From: Nitrospirota bacterium
Lineage (GTDB): Bacteria; Nitrospirota; Thermodesulfovibrionia; Thermodesulfovibrionales; JdFR-85
Direction: 5' to 3'
Assembly (NCBI GenBank): GCA_035873375.1
Contig: JAYWMQ010000041.1
Span: forward strand, 1-64,000
DNA length: 64,000 nucleotides
The notes below the pieces were generated by a model. It was not told where the DNA came from, did not search any database, and saw nothing but the letters and a program-made list of their open reading frames with translations. Each line of letters opens with the position of its first letter. Positions within the stretch are counted from its first letter, which is position 1. The translations under genes were made by a program, and so were the position numbers. Of this stretch, positions 26,748 through 35,635 are shown piece by piece.

Positions 26748-29438
26748 TCAGCGTCCTGATTGCTTTGAAAACTCCCTGAGCAGCTCTTCCGTCTTCTTCA
26801 GATATTCACCAAATGCCGACCAATCCTCTTTCCTGAGGGCCTCACGTGCCTTTTCAAGACTCTCAAGGGCTTTTCTGCCGAGTTCCTTCTGCGAAAGCTC
26901 TGCTACAACCTTCTCCGGAATCTTCAACTCAGGCAATGAGCCCTTAAAAAGCTTTCTCAGGGCTGCCTCAAGATTGTCCTCCATGACAACCTTATTGCCA
27001 TAGGCCACTATGACCCGCCTCAACTCCGGCAACCCTACCCTGTCTGTAGCAACCAGGTAGAGCGGCTGGACGTAGATGAGAGACCGCTCTATGGGGATTA
27101 CGAGGAGACTGCCCCTGATCACATCAGAACCACTCTGTCCCCAAAGAGTAAGTTGTTGAGATATATAGGCGTTCTGGTCGATACGGGCATCCACCTGTCT
27201 GGGACCAAAGACCAACCTGTCTCTGGGAAACGTGTATACTACAACCTTTCCATAATTATCTCCATCACTCCTGGCCGCCATCCATGCAGCAAGGTTATCC
27301 CGTTTGGACGGGGTAAACGGCAACAGGAGTACAAACTCCTCTTCCTGACCGGCAGGAAGCTTCATTATTATATAGTAAGGTTCCATGGACTTGCCCTTAT
27401 AGACCGGTATTTCCCAGAGGTCTTCCTTGTTGTAGAAAACCCTTGGATCAGTCATATGAAAGAGTGAAAACATTTTGGCCTGAACCCTCAAAAGACTGCG
27501 GGGATAACGGATGTGTTTTCTGAGACCATCAGGCATCTCACTTAAGGGTTTAAAGAGTGTGGGAAAAATCTTTCCGTAAGTACGGGCAATGATATCCGCA
27601 TCATCATCAACAATATAAAAAGAGGTCGCACCATCATATGCGTCCACCACTACCTTAATGGGGTTGCGTATATAATTTATCCCCTGTTGCAGTGGCTTTG
27701 AATACGGGAGCCTGTCAGTGAATGTATAGGCATCTATAATCCAGTACAGCCTTCCTTTTTCAGAAACAACCATATAGGGGTCTGAATCATAGAGGAGAAA
27801 GGGTGCAATGGTGTTGACCCTCTCGATTATGTTTCTGTAATAGAGTATCCTGCTCTCCGAGGTTATATCGGTTGAGAGGAATATCTTGAAATTGCCGAAA
27901 TACGTGGCATACAGCATTCGCTTGATAAAGGATGAGAGCTTGATACCGCCTGAGCCTTCATAAATCGTATAGACATTCCCTTCTGTGGTCGGGTAGCTGA
28001 ACTCTTTTACCTTTGTCTTTACAATCACGTAATCATTGGGTTTCTCACCATAGTAAATCTCGGGACGTGTCACCTTGACATTGGTTGTTGATACAGGGGG
28101 AATGTCCTTTATAAAAAATTCCGGCAAACCCTCTCTTGTTATGCCGCTTACAGGCCCCATGGCAAGCCCTATGCCGTGGGTAAAGACGAGTCTTTCATTT
28201 ATCCATGACTTCCCGGGCAGGTCCTCATAGGAGAGTTCCCTTGGAGAGAGCATCACCTGTGTGTATTTGCCTTCTATATCGTACCGGTCATTGTCAACAT
28301 CAACAAACTTGTAGTAAGTCCTTATCTGCTGGAGCTGGCTGTATGTCTTCAGCAGTGGCCCCTCATCCCAGAGGCGTATGTTTCTGATGGTGGAGATATT
28401 CCTGTTGATGTCTGTAAATGTAAGCTTCTCACTCACATCAAAAGGTTCTGACTGAATCCTCTCAAGGTCATAGCCGTATCTGGTAAATTTTATATGCTGC
28501 TCAATGTAAGGCTTTTCAAGGACAATCTCATTGGGGGAGACCTTAAAATTCTGCAGCAGGGATGGATAGAGACCAATCCCCAGAAAGTAGGCGCCACCAA
28601 GAATGGCCAAAGGAAGGATGGCAGCATATTTGGACCTCCTTGTCACACCGACAAAAAACCCAACAGCAGTGGCAAGAGAGACCACAGTGAGCACATTCAA
28701 CATCAGGAGCCGTGCATTGACATCCGTGTATGAGGCCCCGTAAAGCACACCGTGTTCATTAAAGAGGAGTGCGTACCTGTCAAGATAGAATTTCAGGGCC
28801 AGATTGACAATCCAGATGGACACGAGAAGGGATAGGTGTCTCTTGACCCTCCTGTCAATGGTTATCAAACCCTCTATATAGGTAATACCGCCTCTGAGTA
28901 TATAATTCAGGGCAGTAAAGACAATGCCTGTCAAGAGCAGAATACTCAGAAAACTGTTTATGGAATCAATCAGTGGAAGTCTGAAGAGATAAAAGGAGAC
29001 ATCCCTGCTGAATACAGGGTCTGCCAGACCAGCGGGCTGAGCCCCCATAAACAGAAGCACCTCTTTCCAGTACCCACCTGCAGCAATGACTGCTACCAAA
29101 GAGGCAAGAACTGAAAGATACAGACCGAGGTGCTTGATCAGCCTGTTCATATCAAACTTTTTTAAGCCATAGAGCTCTTTCTCAATGCTGTAGATACGGC
29201 CCTGGGGAAATTCCTGCCTGTTTGCAATGAATATGTTTATCAAAAGAAACAGGGCTGCAATACCGCCTGCGGCCAGGCCGGTGAATACCTTTGCAAGAAA
29301 ACTCTTCCTGAATACCGCCTCATATCCAACTTCCTTAAAAAAGAGCCAGTCAGTGTAGAAGCTGAGGGAGGTGAAAAAACTCAGTATCAGGGCAAGCAGG
29401 GCTGAGACAAGCACAATGAAGAGGACATTTCTTTTCAT
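26748..29438 (-). CDS. UPF0182 family membrane protein
   Basis: An 896-residue protein. The first 310 residues or so hold about seven membrane segments (LLALILSFFTSLSFY, LAAGGIAALFLLINIFIA and others). A large soluble part outside the membrane follows, with family motifs NEIVLEKPYIEQHIKFTRYGYDL, ARLLMLNVLTVVS and FTHGIGLAMGPVSGI. The C-terminus is helical and charged. UPF0182 proteins are conserved but have no defined function. It is upstream of yedF. Confidence 0.9.
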   Translation of the reverse strand: MKRNVLFIVLVSALLALILSFFTSLSFYTDWLFFKEVGYEAVFRKSFLAKVFTGLAAGGIAALFLLINIFIANRQEFPQGRIYSIEKELYGLKKFDMNRLIKHLGLYLSVLASLVAVIAAGGYWKEVLLFMGAQPAGLADPVFSRDVSFYLFRLPLIDSINSFLSILLLTGIVFTALNYILRGGITYIEGLITIDRRVKRHLSLLVSIWIVNLALKFYLDRYALLFNEHGVLYGASYTDVNARLLMLNVLTVVSLATAVGFFVGVTRRSKYAAILPLAILGGAYFLGIGLYPSLLQNFKVSPNEIVLEKPYIEQHIKFTRYGYDLERIQSEPFDVSEKLTFTDINRNISTIRNIRLWDEGPLLKTYSQLQQIRTYYKFVDVDNDRYDIEGKYTQVMLSPRELSYEDLPGKSWINERLVFTHGIGLAMGPVSGITREGLPEFFIKDIPPVSTTNVKVTRPEIYYGEKPNDYVIVKTKVKEFSYPTTEGNVYTIYEGSGGIKLSSFIKRMLYATYFGNFKIFLSTDITSESRILYYRNIIERVNTIAPFLLYDSDPYMVVSEKGRLYWIIDAYTFTDRLPYSKPLQQGINYIRNPIKVVVDAYDGATSFYIVDDDADIIARTYGKIFPTLFKPLSEMPDGLRKHIRYPRSLLRVQAKMFSLFHMTDPRVFYNKEDLWEIPVYKGKSMEPYYIIMKLPAGQEEEFVLLLPFTPSKRDNLAAWMAARSDGDNYGKVVVYTFPRDRLVFGPRQVDARIDQNAYISQQLTLWGQSGSDVIRGSLLVIPIERSLIYVQPLYLVATDRVGLPELRRVIVAYGNKVVMEDNLEAALRKLFKGSLPELKIPEKVVAELSQKELGRKALESLEKAREALRKEDWSAFGEYLKKTEELLREFSKQSGR

Positions 29439-29626
29439 AGGCTATATTATAAAGGTGACCCGGCAGTTTAGTCCATCCCGGAAAATCAGAAAGACAATAC
29501 CCTCCGGAGTTGTTTTTTTCTCAACCCCTCTTTTCTCCGTTTTGATGGTTCAGCAAATGCTGTTTGCAATCCGTTGGAAGGTATTGTTATTCAGGGATTT
29601 CAAAAATTCGTTCATTGTACATTTTA

Positions 29627-29983
29627 TCATGATCGATCCGGTTTATTTCCAGCCTTAAATCTATCATTTTGATTGAAAAAGGTTAAGTCCTTGTAACGTG
29701 CCTTTATCCTTGCACTATGTGGAATGTCTTCAGGGATAAAATATGTATCACCTCTCCTGTAGATTTGTCTTTCCCCATCTATCGTCAATTCTATCTCTCC
29801 ATCCAGAACAACTCCCCATTGTGCTTCATGCGAATGCTCGGGTATTTCAATATCTTCTTCAAAGATCATGAAGGCAACCTGGTGATTTGTGCATTGAAGA
29901 AGATATGAAGTCAGTCCTTTTGCAGGAATGTCAGCCTGTGGAAGGCTTGTAATGATATCGGGGAAGAAGTCCCTGTTTTGCAT
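29627..29983 (-). CDS. small cupin-domain protein
   Basis: A 118-residue single-domain cupin. Metal-site motif 1 is IPEHSHEAQWGVVLDGE (two His and one Glu-type positions). Motif 2 is GDTYFIPEDIPHSARI (His). The ligands and substrate cannot be deduced. It stands alone; 29439-29626 upstream of the UPF0182 start shows nothing clear, and 29984-30092 is also empty. Confidence 0.88.
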   Translation of the reverse strand: MQNRDFFPDIITSLPQADIPAKGLTSYLLQCTNHQVAFMIFEEDIEIPEHSHEAQWGVVLDGEIELTIDGERQIYRRGDTYFIPEDIPHSARIKARYKDLTFFNQNDRFKAGNKPDRS

Positions 29984-30092
29984 TTATCCCCCCCGGACTG
30001 TTTTTTATTTAATCACTCTTTTGACTTTATGATTATTTTGTCACGATTCAAGGGCTGGTCCCGGTCAGATAACTGGATTTCGTTAGCGGATA

Positions 30093-30293
30093 TTATACTG
30101 TCTCGAATTGAAGGACTTTTAACTGCTCGGGGTTTATTCTGGCACTGAGATTGAGCATTTCAACACCCACTACTTTGCCATCTGCGTTGAAATCCAGAAT
30201 CACACCTGGCTGGACTTCTTCTGATTCTACGATGGACGACTCATCCAGTCGGAAATAAAGAGCATCGTTTTCTTTGTCAACTTTTAATCTCAT
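30093..30293 (-). CDS. DUF2283 family protein
   Basis: A 66-residue protein with the DUF2283 pattern: DKENDALYFRLDESSIVESEEVQPGVILDFNADGKVVGVEML. The family usually follows a DUF4258 gene, and the two are suspected to form a toxin-antitoxin-like pair. Here the upstream partner is present but shortened (30290-30433) and overlaps by 4 nt. Confidence 0.88.
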   Translation of the reverse strand: MRLKVDKENDALYFRLDESSIVESEEVQPGVILDFNADGKVVGVEMLNLSARINPEQLKVLQFETV

Positions 30294-30433
30294 TTTTGCC
30301 TCCTTGCTCTGCGGTCAAAAAATACTGTAACCACTTTCTTTGGTGAAACACGAGGGTTTACAACTACATGCAGAATTCTCCCCTCATGTTCTGAAATATT
30401 TTTGAAGTAATGAGTATTGTTATCTTCCCCCAT
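30290..30433 (-). CDS. DUF4258-like protein, probably N-terminally truncated
   Basis: A 47-residue frame beginning MGEDNNTHYFKNI. It contains GRILHVVVNPRVSPKKVVTV and ends FFDRRARRQK, similar to the C-terminal half of DUF4258 partners of DUF2283. It overlaps the DUF2283 start (ATGA). A stop sits in frame just upstream, so the usual N-terminal half (30-40 residues) is missing. It may be a remnant. Confidence 0.55.
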   Translation of the reverse strand: MGEDNNTHYFKNISEHEGRILHVVVNPRVSPKKVVTVFFDRRARRQK

Positions 30434-30436
30434 ATG

Positions 30437-30637
30437 CTATTCTAATCCTGATTCTTTTTTCGCCTCTTTTAAATCAACTGTGGGGGCATTTGCCTCTTCC
30501 TGTTTCGTTTTTCTGAGCTCCTTTAAATCTTCATAATCTTCTAATTCTTCTTGTATTTTCATAAACTCTTCATAGGTCAGAACCACAAACTCTTTCTTTC
30601 CATCCTTTTCAAGTATTTTAGGTCTTATTGTAATCAT
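30437..30637 (-). CDS. type II antitoxin-like protein (Phd/YefM-type N-terminus)
   Basis: A 66-residue acidic protein: PKILEKDGKKEFVVLTYEEF, then MKIQEELEDYEDLKELRKTK, then an acidic and basic tail. This is the pattern of antitoxins that accompany RelE/ParE toxins. Directly upstream on the same strand is only the tail of such a toxin (30648-30740), so it is probably an orphan antitoxin. Confidence 0.7.
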   Translation of the reverse strand: MITIRPKILEKDGKKEFVVLTYEEFMKIQEELEDYEDLKELRKTKQEEANAPTVDLKEAKKESGLE

Positions 30638-30647
30638 CTTCCTCTCC

Positions 30648-30740
30648 TTACTTATATGCTTCTTTTCTATGACTTATTCTATATATTATTATCTTCTCAT
30701 CTTCAAGTTCAAACAATACCCTTGACCTACTCTCCCTGCC
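30648..30740 (-). pseudogene. remnant of a RelE/ParE-type toxin gene (C-terminus only)
   Basis: A 30-codon frame reads SRVLFELEDEKIIIYRISHR and ends KEAYK, the classic C-terminal end of RelE/HigB-like toxins. An in-frame TGA (30744-30746) interrupts it upstream, and no N-terminal part is seen. It ends 10 nt before the antitoxin start. 30744-31103 holds no gene; it contains a hairpin of the dispersed type TCCCCTC-TATCAA-GAGGGGA (30821-30840). Confidence 0.65.
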
Positions 30741-31103
30741 TTCTCAAGACTGTTTTTTTACCTGCCTTCCACCTTACCTCGTTCCGCTCTTACCCGTAAA
30801 AACATGAATGACAAGAACTCTCCCCTCTATCAAGAGGGGATTAAGGGGTGTGTTCCTCTTCTCTTTTCCTTCTATTACCACGGCTCTTATTCAGAAAAAC
30901 CTGCGTGTCTGTAATATCTACCCCTTAACCAGCTAAAAAACGCTGTTTTTATTTGCCGGGTTAATAAGGTGCAGTGTTCCCGGTGCATCAAGCCTTGTCA
31001 GCCGTGGCATTTTTTTCTCCGTGTTGTAGTCGTTTTTTTTGTAATTACGTTCCCCTGACTGCATTACTATAACATAGTTAGTCAACGTAGTCAATAACGT
31101 CCC

Positions 31104-32307
31104 CTAAGTCTTATACGTTAACAGCGGCTCTTTTCAACTTATGTCAATTAAGTTGACTGATGGTGAGTACGGAAATGATGTTTCAGTTGCCTCTTAACAG
31201 CGGCTCTTTTCAACCTGGCTACTTTCACGTCGAATCAGTTATTAAGGATGCTGAAGTTTCAGTTGCCTCTTAACAGCGGCTCTTTTCAACAAGCATTGCA
31301 GTTGCTCGGAAAAGATAACTGCGTGTTTCAGTTGCCTCTTAACAGCGGCTCTTTTCAACGCGAGGATTGCAGTATCACCTTTGCCAATGGTGGTTTCAGT
31401 TGCCTCTTAACAGCGGCTCTTTTCAACACGATTCATCAAGTTTTATGGAATTTCCCGACTGGGAGTTTCAGTTGCCTCTTAACATCGGCTCTTTTGAACA
31501 CGCGAAAGACGGGGTTAACATTGCGGAAGGAGATTCATGTTTCAGTTGCCTCTTAACATCGGCTCTTTTGAACGATCCGCAATGGCGGAGATGAGCGAAG
31601 AAGAAATAGAGTTTCAGTTGCCTCTTAACATCGGCTCTTTTGAACGGTGAAGTCATTGCGGCATTAGGCACGACTGGTTACTCAGTTTCAGTTGCCTCTT
31701 AACATCGGCTCTTTTGAACGCAGTTTCCAGCCGTGAGCTAACAGCAGTTGTTCAGGATGTTTCAGTTGCCTCTTAACATCGGCTCTTTTGAACCAATGGA
31801 GTCTTGCCTACGGATCCGGAGGAGGCCTTTAGTTTCAGTTGCCTCTTAACATCGGCTCTTTTGAACCCCTCCACCCCGACTGGACTAACTGCGGTCGCTA
31901 TTTGTTTCAGTTGCCTCTTAACATCGGCTCTTTTGAACTCGTCCCAGAGATGGGAGGTTCCCGGAGGGGAAGCATTCCGTTTCAGTTGCCTCTTAACATC
32001 GGCTCTTTTGAACTTAAGAAGGAGCTTGTAACAGCAAAAAGAACTACAGGCAGTTTCAGTTGCCTCTTAACATCGGCTCTTTTGAACGTTCAGTTTCGAC
32101 TGGGTTGTCCGAGAAGTCAGGGAGGGTTTCAGTTGCCTCTTAACATCGGCTCTTTTGAACAACAGAAGGAGGTTTTATGTCTGACGCGCAAGCTCAAGGT
32201 TTCAGTTGCCTCTTAACATCGGCTCTTTTGAACAGTTGAGATCGTGGACTGGTCTAGTGTTAAAATAATCAAGTTTCAGTTGCCTCTTAACATCGGCTCT
32301 TTTGAAC
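31104..32307 (-). CRISPR. CRISPR array 1 (16 repeats plus one degenerate terminal repeat)
   Basis: The repeat is 35 nt; as written on the plus strand it begins GTTTCAGTTGCCTCTTAAC and ends GGCTCTTTTGAAC. Full repeats start at 31180, 31256, 31325, 31393, 31465, 31539, 31611, 31685, 31759, 31832, 31904, 31979, 32053, 32126, 32199 and 32273. A degenerate repeat lies at 31104-31138. Spacers are 33-41 nt. The shared leader is on the right and the reverse complement ends in ACTGAAAC (a typical 8-nt crRNA handle), so transcription runs on the minus strand. The four leader-distal repeats (31180-31427) carry AGCGG and TTTTCAAC; the twelve leader-proximal ones carry ATCGG and TTTTGAAC. Confidence 0.98.
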
Positions 32308-32507
32308 CCACCCTCTGTAAACCCTTGATACATAAGCCTCTACAGGGCAATTCCCGCCTGTCTAAATTTTCTCTCTCCATTTTCCTCAAAATTGTACCAA
32401 AAACAGCCTTAAAGTTGTCAAAGAGCCAGTGTTTGCAACGCCCGCCTGAGAGATTTTATAAAAAACACTCTTTTTCTCTTTAAAATTCCCCTGTTACTCG
32501 CCTTCTG
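32308..32507 (-). promoter_or_regulatory. leader of CRISPR array 1
   Basis: The sequence from 'ccctctgtaaacccttgata' to about 32490 is repeated almost unchanged beside arrays 2 (44276-44430) and 3 (46453-46640). On the minus strand it contains TTGACA (32416-32421) and TACAAT (32391-32396) spaced by 19 bp, a plausible array promoter. It fills the gap between the array and the cas6 stop; no gene is in it. Confidence 0.85.
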
Positions 32508-33473
32508 TTAAACTCTTACCTTATATTCCTGTTTCTCAGGCGGCAACAAGCGGTATCTTCCGAATCCGCTTGTTGTATGCTGCCCGACTCCGAGCACCTC
32601 TCCCATCTTAAGATATGGATAAAACCGGCCTATTTCTCCATTATACCTTATTATCCCTAATTGTCCACCTATTTTCAGGGATTTATGCTGTCTTGAGGAA
32701 AATCTGTTAAAATCCCGCCATTCTGTATATGCTTTTGTTTCAATCTTACCGGCCAAGGTTAAAAGGTCCTGTTTTTCGGGTTCGATCCGCTCCTTGTCAA
32801 AACTCCTGCCATTGCAGTAAAGGTTGTTAAGGTTTATAATCCTCTTTATTAAAAGTCTGAACAGGGTTTCAAAAGATACCTCTGTATAATAAATACCCTT
32901 TTCTTCATCCTTTATTTTTAAGGGGGTTAGGAGTTCAATTGTAAGTTCTTCCATTGATTGAACCTCTGAGTGAAAAAACCCTCTGAAACTCACGGGTTTT
33001 CTTACCTCTACATCTTTTATCCTGAATCTTCCTCTTCTTGTTCCGATACCTGTCCTGCCAAGCTCCTCAATAGTTTTAATAAACTTATCCGCATGTCCAG
33101 TTGCTTCACCTATCAGAACAATTTCAAGTGACATATCTTCCCCTGAATTATACACCCTTTTTGAATCGAGCTTGGGACGCATTATGTATGGATGGGGTCT
33201 GTTTGTAGCAAAGTATAAGAAGTAGAAACAATCTGGTGTAAGGTTACACTGAGTGCACTCGGTCTCCTCCCACCTATAAAAACATGCCAGATTCCTCAGT
33301 GCCTCCCCGAATCCGCCACGCCATCTGTCGCCCTTAACCTCGTCAGGGCCGAGATGGATTTTTTCAAGAGGGGAGAGTGTAAATTCAAGTGGTGTTAAAG
33401 TAAAACCGCTCAGTGACTGGATTATGTTGGAAGTATTGCATAAATTTAAATCTGCCTTATCCATGGTATTCAT
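32508..33473 (-). CDS. cas6: Cas6 pre-crRNA endoribonuclease
   Basis: A 321-residue RAMP protein of the Cas6 C-terminal-domain family often attached to type III systems. The N-terminal part has GDRWRGGFGEALRNLACFYR and a cysteine cluster (ECTQCNLTPDCFYF). The C-terminal glycine-rich loop is GVGQHTTSGFGRYRLLPP. It should cut array transcripts in the repeat and leave the ACTGAAAC handle. It is the last gene of the operon; two starts are possible (33473 or 33464), both overlapping the CARF-HD gene. A decayed copy of its 3' end lies beside array 3 (46654-46753). Confidence 0.92.
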   Translation of the reverse strand: MNTMDKADLNLCNTSNIIQSLSGFTLTPLEFTLSPLEKIHLGPDEVKGDRWRGGFGEALRNLACFYRWEETECTQCNLTPDCFYFLYFATNRPHPYIMRPKLDSKRVYNSGEDMSLEIVLIGEATGHADKFIKTIEELGRTGIGTRRGRFRIKDVEVRKPVSFRGFFHSEVQSMEELTIELLTPLKIKDEEKGIYYTEVSFETLFRLLIKRIINLNNLYCNGRSFDKERIEPEKQDLLTLAGKIETKAYTEWRDFNRFSSRQHKSLKIGGQLGIIRYNGEIGRFYPYLKMGEVLGVGQHTTSGFGRYRLLPPEKQEYKVRV

Positions 33474-35634
33474 AAAAAGGCTGTCCCCCGTTACTCATTT
33501 CCTTATATCCTTCTTCCCACCAGTATCTGATCCTGAGCTTGCATTCATTTAATAGGTATTCCTCAATTGCACTATACTCGGATTTCAGTTCATCTTCGAT
33601 GAATCCTTTCCTTTCATTACCAAGATATTCTTCAGCAATTTCATCGTTTTTGTATAACACAATATTAAATTCAAAATTATCATTACTATTAAAATTTCCT
33701 GAAGGGATCACCATTACCCTTTCTACACACTGATGTTTCAGATAGTGCTCATCTTGCTTATGCTTCATGTCTGCCCTGTCTACCAGTTCAGCAGCAGCAA
33801 GCCATAGACGGGCAAGGGTCTTATCTCCGTCGTTTTTAGTGTTTTTCAGTGTTTCAAGACATTTAATGCGGAAGTCCATGTATTCATCCTTAAGTTTCAT
33901 ATTTATATAGTCTATATAATTACAGCCTTCTTTTAGCTCATCATCGGTATTGTCTTTTATGGCAATGCATACATGCTTATAAGCCTCAAGGGTTTCTTCT
34001 GCTCGTTTGTGTGTGGATTCGTAATCCTTCTTCAGCAATTCAAGGGTTATTTCTACATCCTCTTTAGTGCCCGTCCTGCTGGCCTGATTGTCACATCCGT
34101 CAATGAGGCGTATCATGGCCGCAACCTTCATGATGTCAACACCGATATCTTTAAAAGTATTCCTATATTTAATCAAAGGTGGAAAGGTTTCTCCAGTAAA
34201 GGGATTGTTAAACTCCTCTTCATCTTCATTGAAAGGCGTGCTCCTTCTATGGTAACGGCATACCGTCATGACGGCGTCATGGAGCTTCTCATCTATCCCT
34301 GTTTCTTTTGGATATTCTTTTTTCACCCATCCTATTGTTTTCCCCAGATCGGGATCCTCAAGCCGCCTGGGGGCAAGCAGATGATGATACTTCCGTATTT
34401 CGCCGGGAAAGAGAGGGACAAGACCGAACCTATTCATTCCAGTATCCATATAATCAATACTGTGCCCGCAGTCATGCAGAAGGATGGCAGCTATCAGACA
34501 GAATCTTTCCTTTATGTTGAGGAATGTGTTATTTTCTGCAAATATAGGGGTGAGAAACATCTCGGCAAATTCAAGAAGGTTGTGGTGATGCCTCCTTGCA
34601 TGTTCAACCATCTCTGGAATCTTGTCGCCTGTCCAGATGTTGACGCCTGCTTTGTTGATGATACCCTCAAGTATCTCTATGTATTCGGAAGCATTGGAAT
34701 CATCACACAAGATGATTCTGACTATCTCTTTTGAATAGACCTCGAGAGGCTGTTCTTTTGATTGTTTAATGTATTTTTGTTCAAGTTGCTTTCCAAGTGC
34801 GTCGAGGTTATTATCCTTTATAAGCTCCTTTAACTTAGGATCAAGATTCTTTTCCTTGAAGCACGCTATCCCGTGCTCGCAAACCATCTTCAATCTCACG
34901 GCATTTCTGTGCCAGAGCTGAAAGTCAACCCCTATAGGGTAGGAAGGGATTTTTATAATTTCCTGTGAACTCTCAAAAAGGTAGCAGATTGTCACCTTTT
35001 CCGAGGGATGCAGCATTCCCTGAAGTGTGGTATAAGGCACTATTCCCTTATATCCACCTGTTATATTCAGGTAAATTGTATCTTTATCTGAATATAAGTT
35101 AATCAGCTTATAAATAACCTCAAAAAGATTTTTGACACCCTGGTCTCTAAATTGTATGCCCTCAAAGGCATTTATGCCTTCTACAGGACAGATGTCGACT
35201 GCTTTGAAGTAGTTGCTAAGTTCAACATGTTTATTTATATAACTTTTTATAACTTCTGCACAGAACATGGAATCGGGTGTGCCTGATGGAAGGAGATAAA
35301 CCAATTCGGGAAATTCAGGTTGCGTCCTTAATTCATCCCTTTTTCTTATCCATAGATAGCTTAACTCCTGTGGGAGCCTGTCAGTTCCTCTAGGTTGTCT
35401 GAGGTCAGGAGGTCTTAAATTGATCTCATCTTCCGGGTTTAACTGAGATAGAAGATCTCGCACTTCATTAATATCATGCTCTGTAGGTGGTTGCCCGTTA
35501 ATGATTGCTTCCTCAATCTTGTTACACTTGTCATTTAGTTTTTTAACTTTATCTGTCTGGTTGCTTCTTTTATTTCTTAGATAGCCAGTATTCGTTAATA
35601 GAGAGGTGCCAACTGTAATGATGTGGATTTCCAT
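33457..35634 (-). CDS. CARF-HD fusion protein, predicted cyclic-oligoadenylate effector of the type III system
   Basis: About 725 residues. The N-terminus is a CARF domain of the Csm6/APE2256 type: MEIHIITVGTSLLTNTGYL at strand 1, LVYLLPSGTPDSMFCAEV, and the ligand loop LNITGGYKGIVPYTTLQG (about residue 200). From about residue 340 follows an HD phosphohydrolase-like domain: HARRHHHNLLEFAEMFL, LIAAILLHDCGHSID (the HD pair), KYHHLLAPRRLE, TVCRYHRRSTPF and MIRLIDGCDNQ (final Asp). No HEPN RxxxxH site of Csm6 or Csx1 is apparent. The start is set at ATG 35634, with AAGGA upstream. It should bind cOA made by Cas10 and either degrade nucleic acid or nucleotides, or hydrolyse cOA itself; which one is unknown. 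Confidence 0.85.
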   Translation of the reverse strand: MEIHIITVGTSLLTNTGYLRNKRSNQTDKVKKLNDKCNKIEEAIINGQPPTEHDINEVRDLLSQLNPEDEINLRPPDLRQPRGTDRLPQELSYLWIRKRDELRTQPEFPELVYLLPSGTPDSMFCAEVIKSYINKHVELSNYFKAVDICPVEGINAFEGIQFRDQGVKNLFEVIYKLINLYSDKDTIYLNITGGYKGIVPYTTLQGMLHPSEKVTICYLFESSQEIIKIPSYPIGVDFQLWHRNAVRLKMVCEHGIACFKEKNLDPKLKELIKDNNLDALGKQLEQKYIKQSKEQPLEVYSKEIVRIILCDDSNASEYIEILEGIINKAGVNIWTGDKIPEMVEHARRHHHNLLEFAEMFLTPIFAENNTFLNIKERFCLIAAILLHDCGHSIDYMDTGMNRFGLVPLFPGEIRKYHHLLAPRRLEDPDLGKTIGWVKKEYPKETGIDEKLHDAVMTVCRYHRRSTPFNEDEEEFNNPFTGETFPPLIKYRNTFKDIGVDIMKVAAMIRLIDGCDNQASRTGTKEDVEITLELLKKDYESTHKRAEETLEAYKHVCIAIKDNTDDELKEGCNYIDYINMKLKDEYMDFRIKCLETLKNTKNDGDKTLARLWLAAAELVDRADMKHKQDEHYLKHQCVERVMVIPSGNFNSNDNFEFNIVLYKNDEIAEEYLGNERKGFIEDELKSEYSAIEEYLLNECKLRIRYWWEEGYKEMSNGGQPFYEYHG

Positions 35635-35635
35635 A

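Noticed and set aside
31248-32216. Plus-strand ORFs within CRISPR array 1
   Set aside because: Their sequences are translations of the repeat unit (FQLPLN.GSF or FSCLLTSALLN again and again) and have no gene character.
32391-32421. Leader promoter as a plus-strand promoter for cas6
   Set aside because: cas6 is on the minus strand and ends there. The elements read TTGACA...TACAAT only on the minus strand, toward the array.
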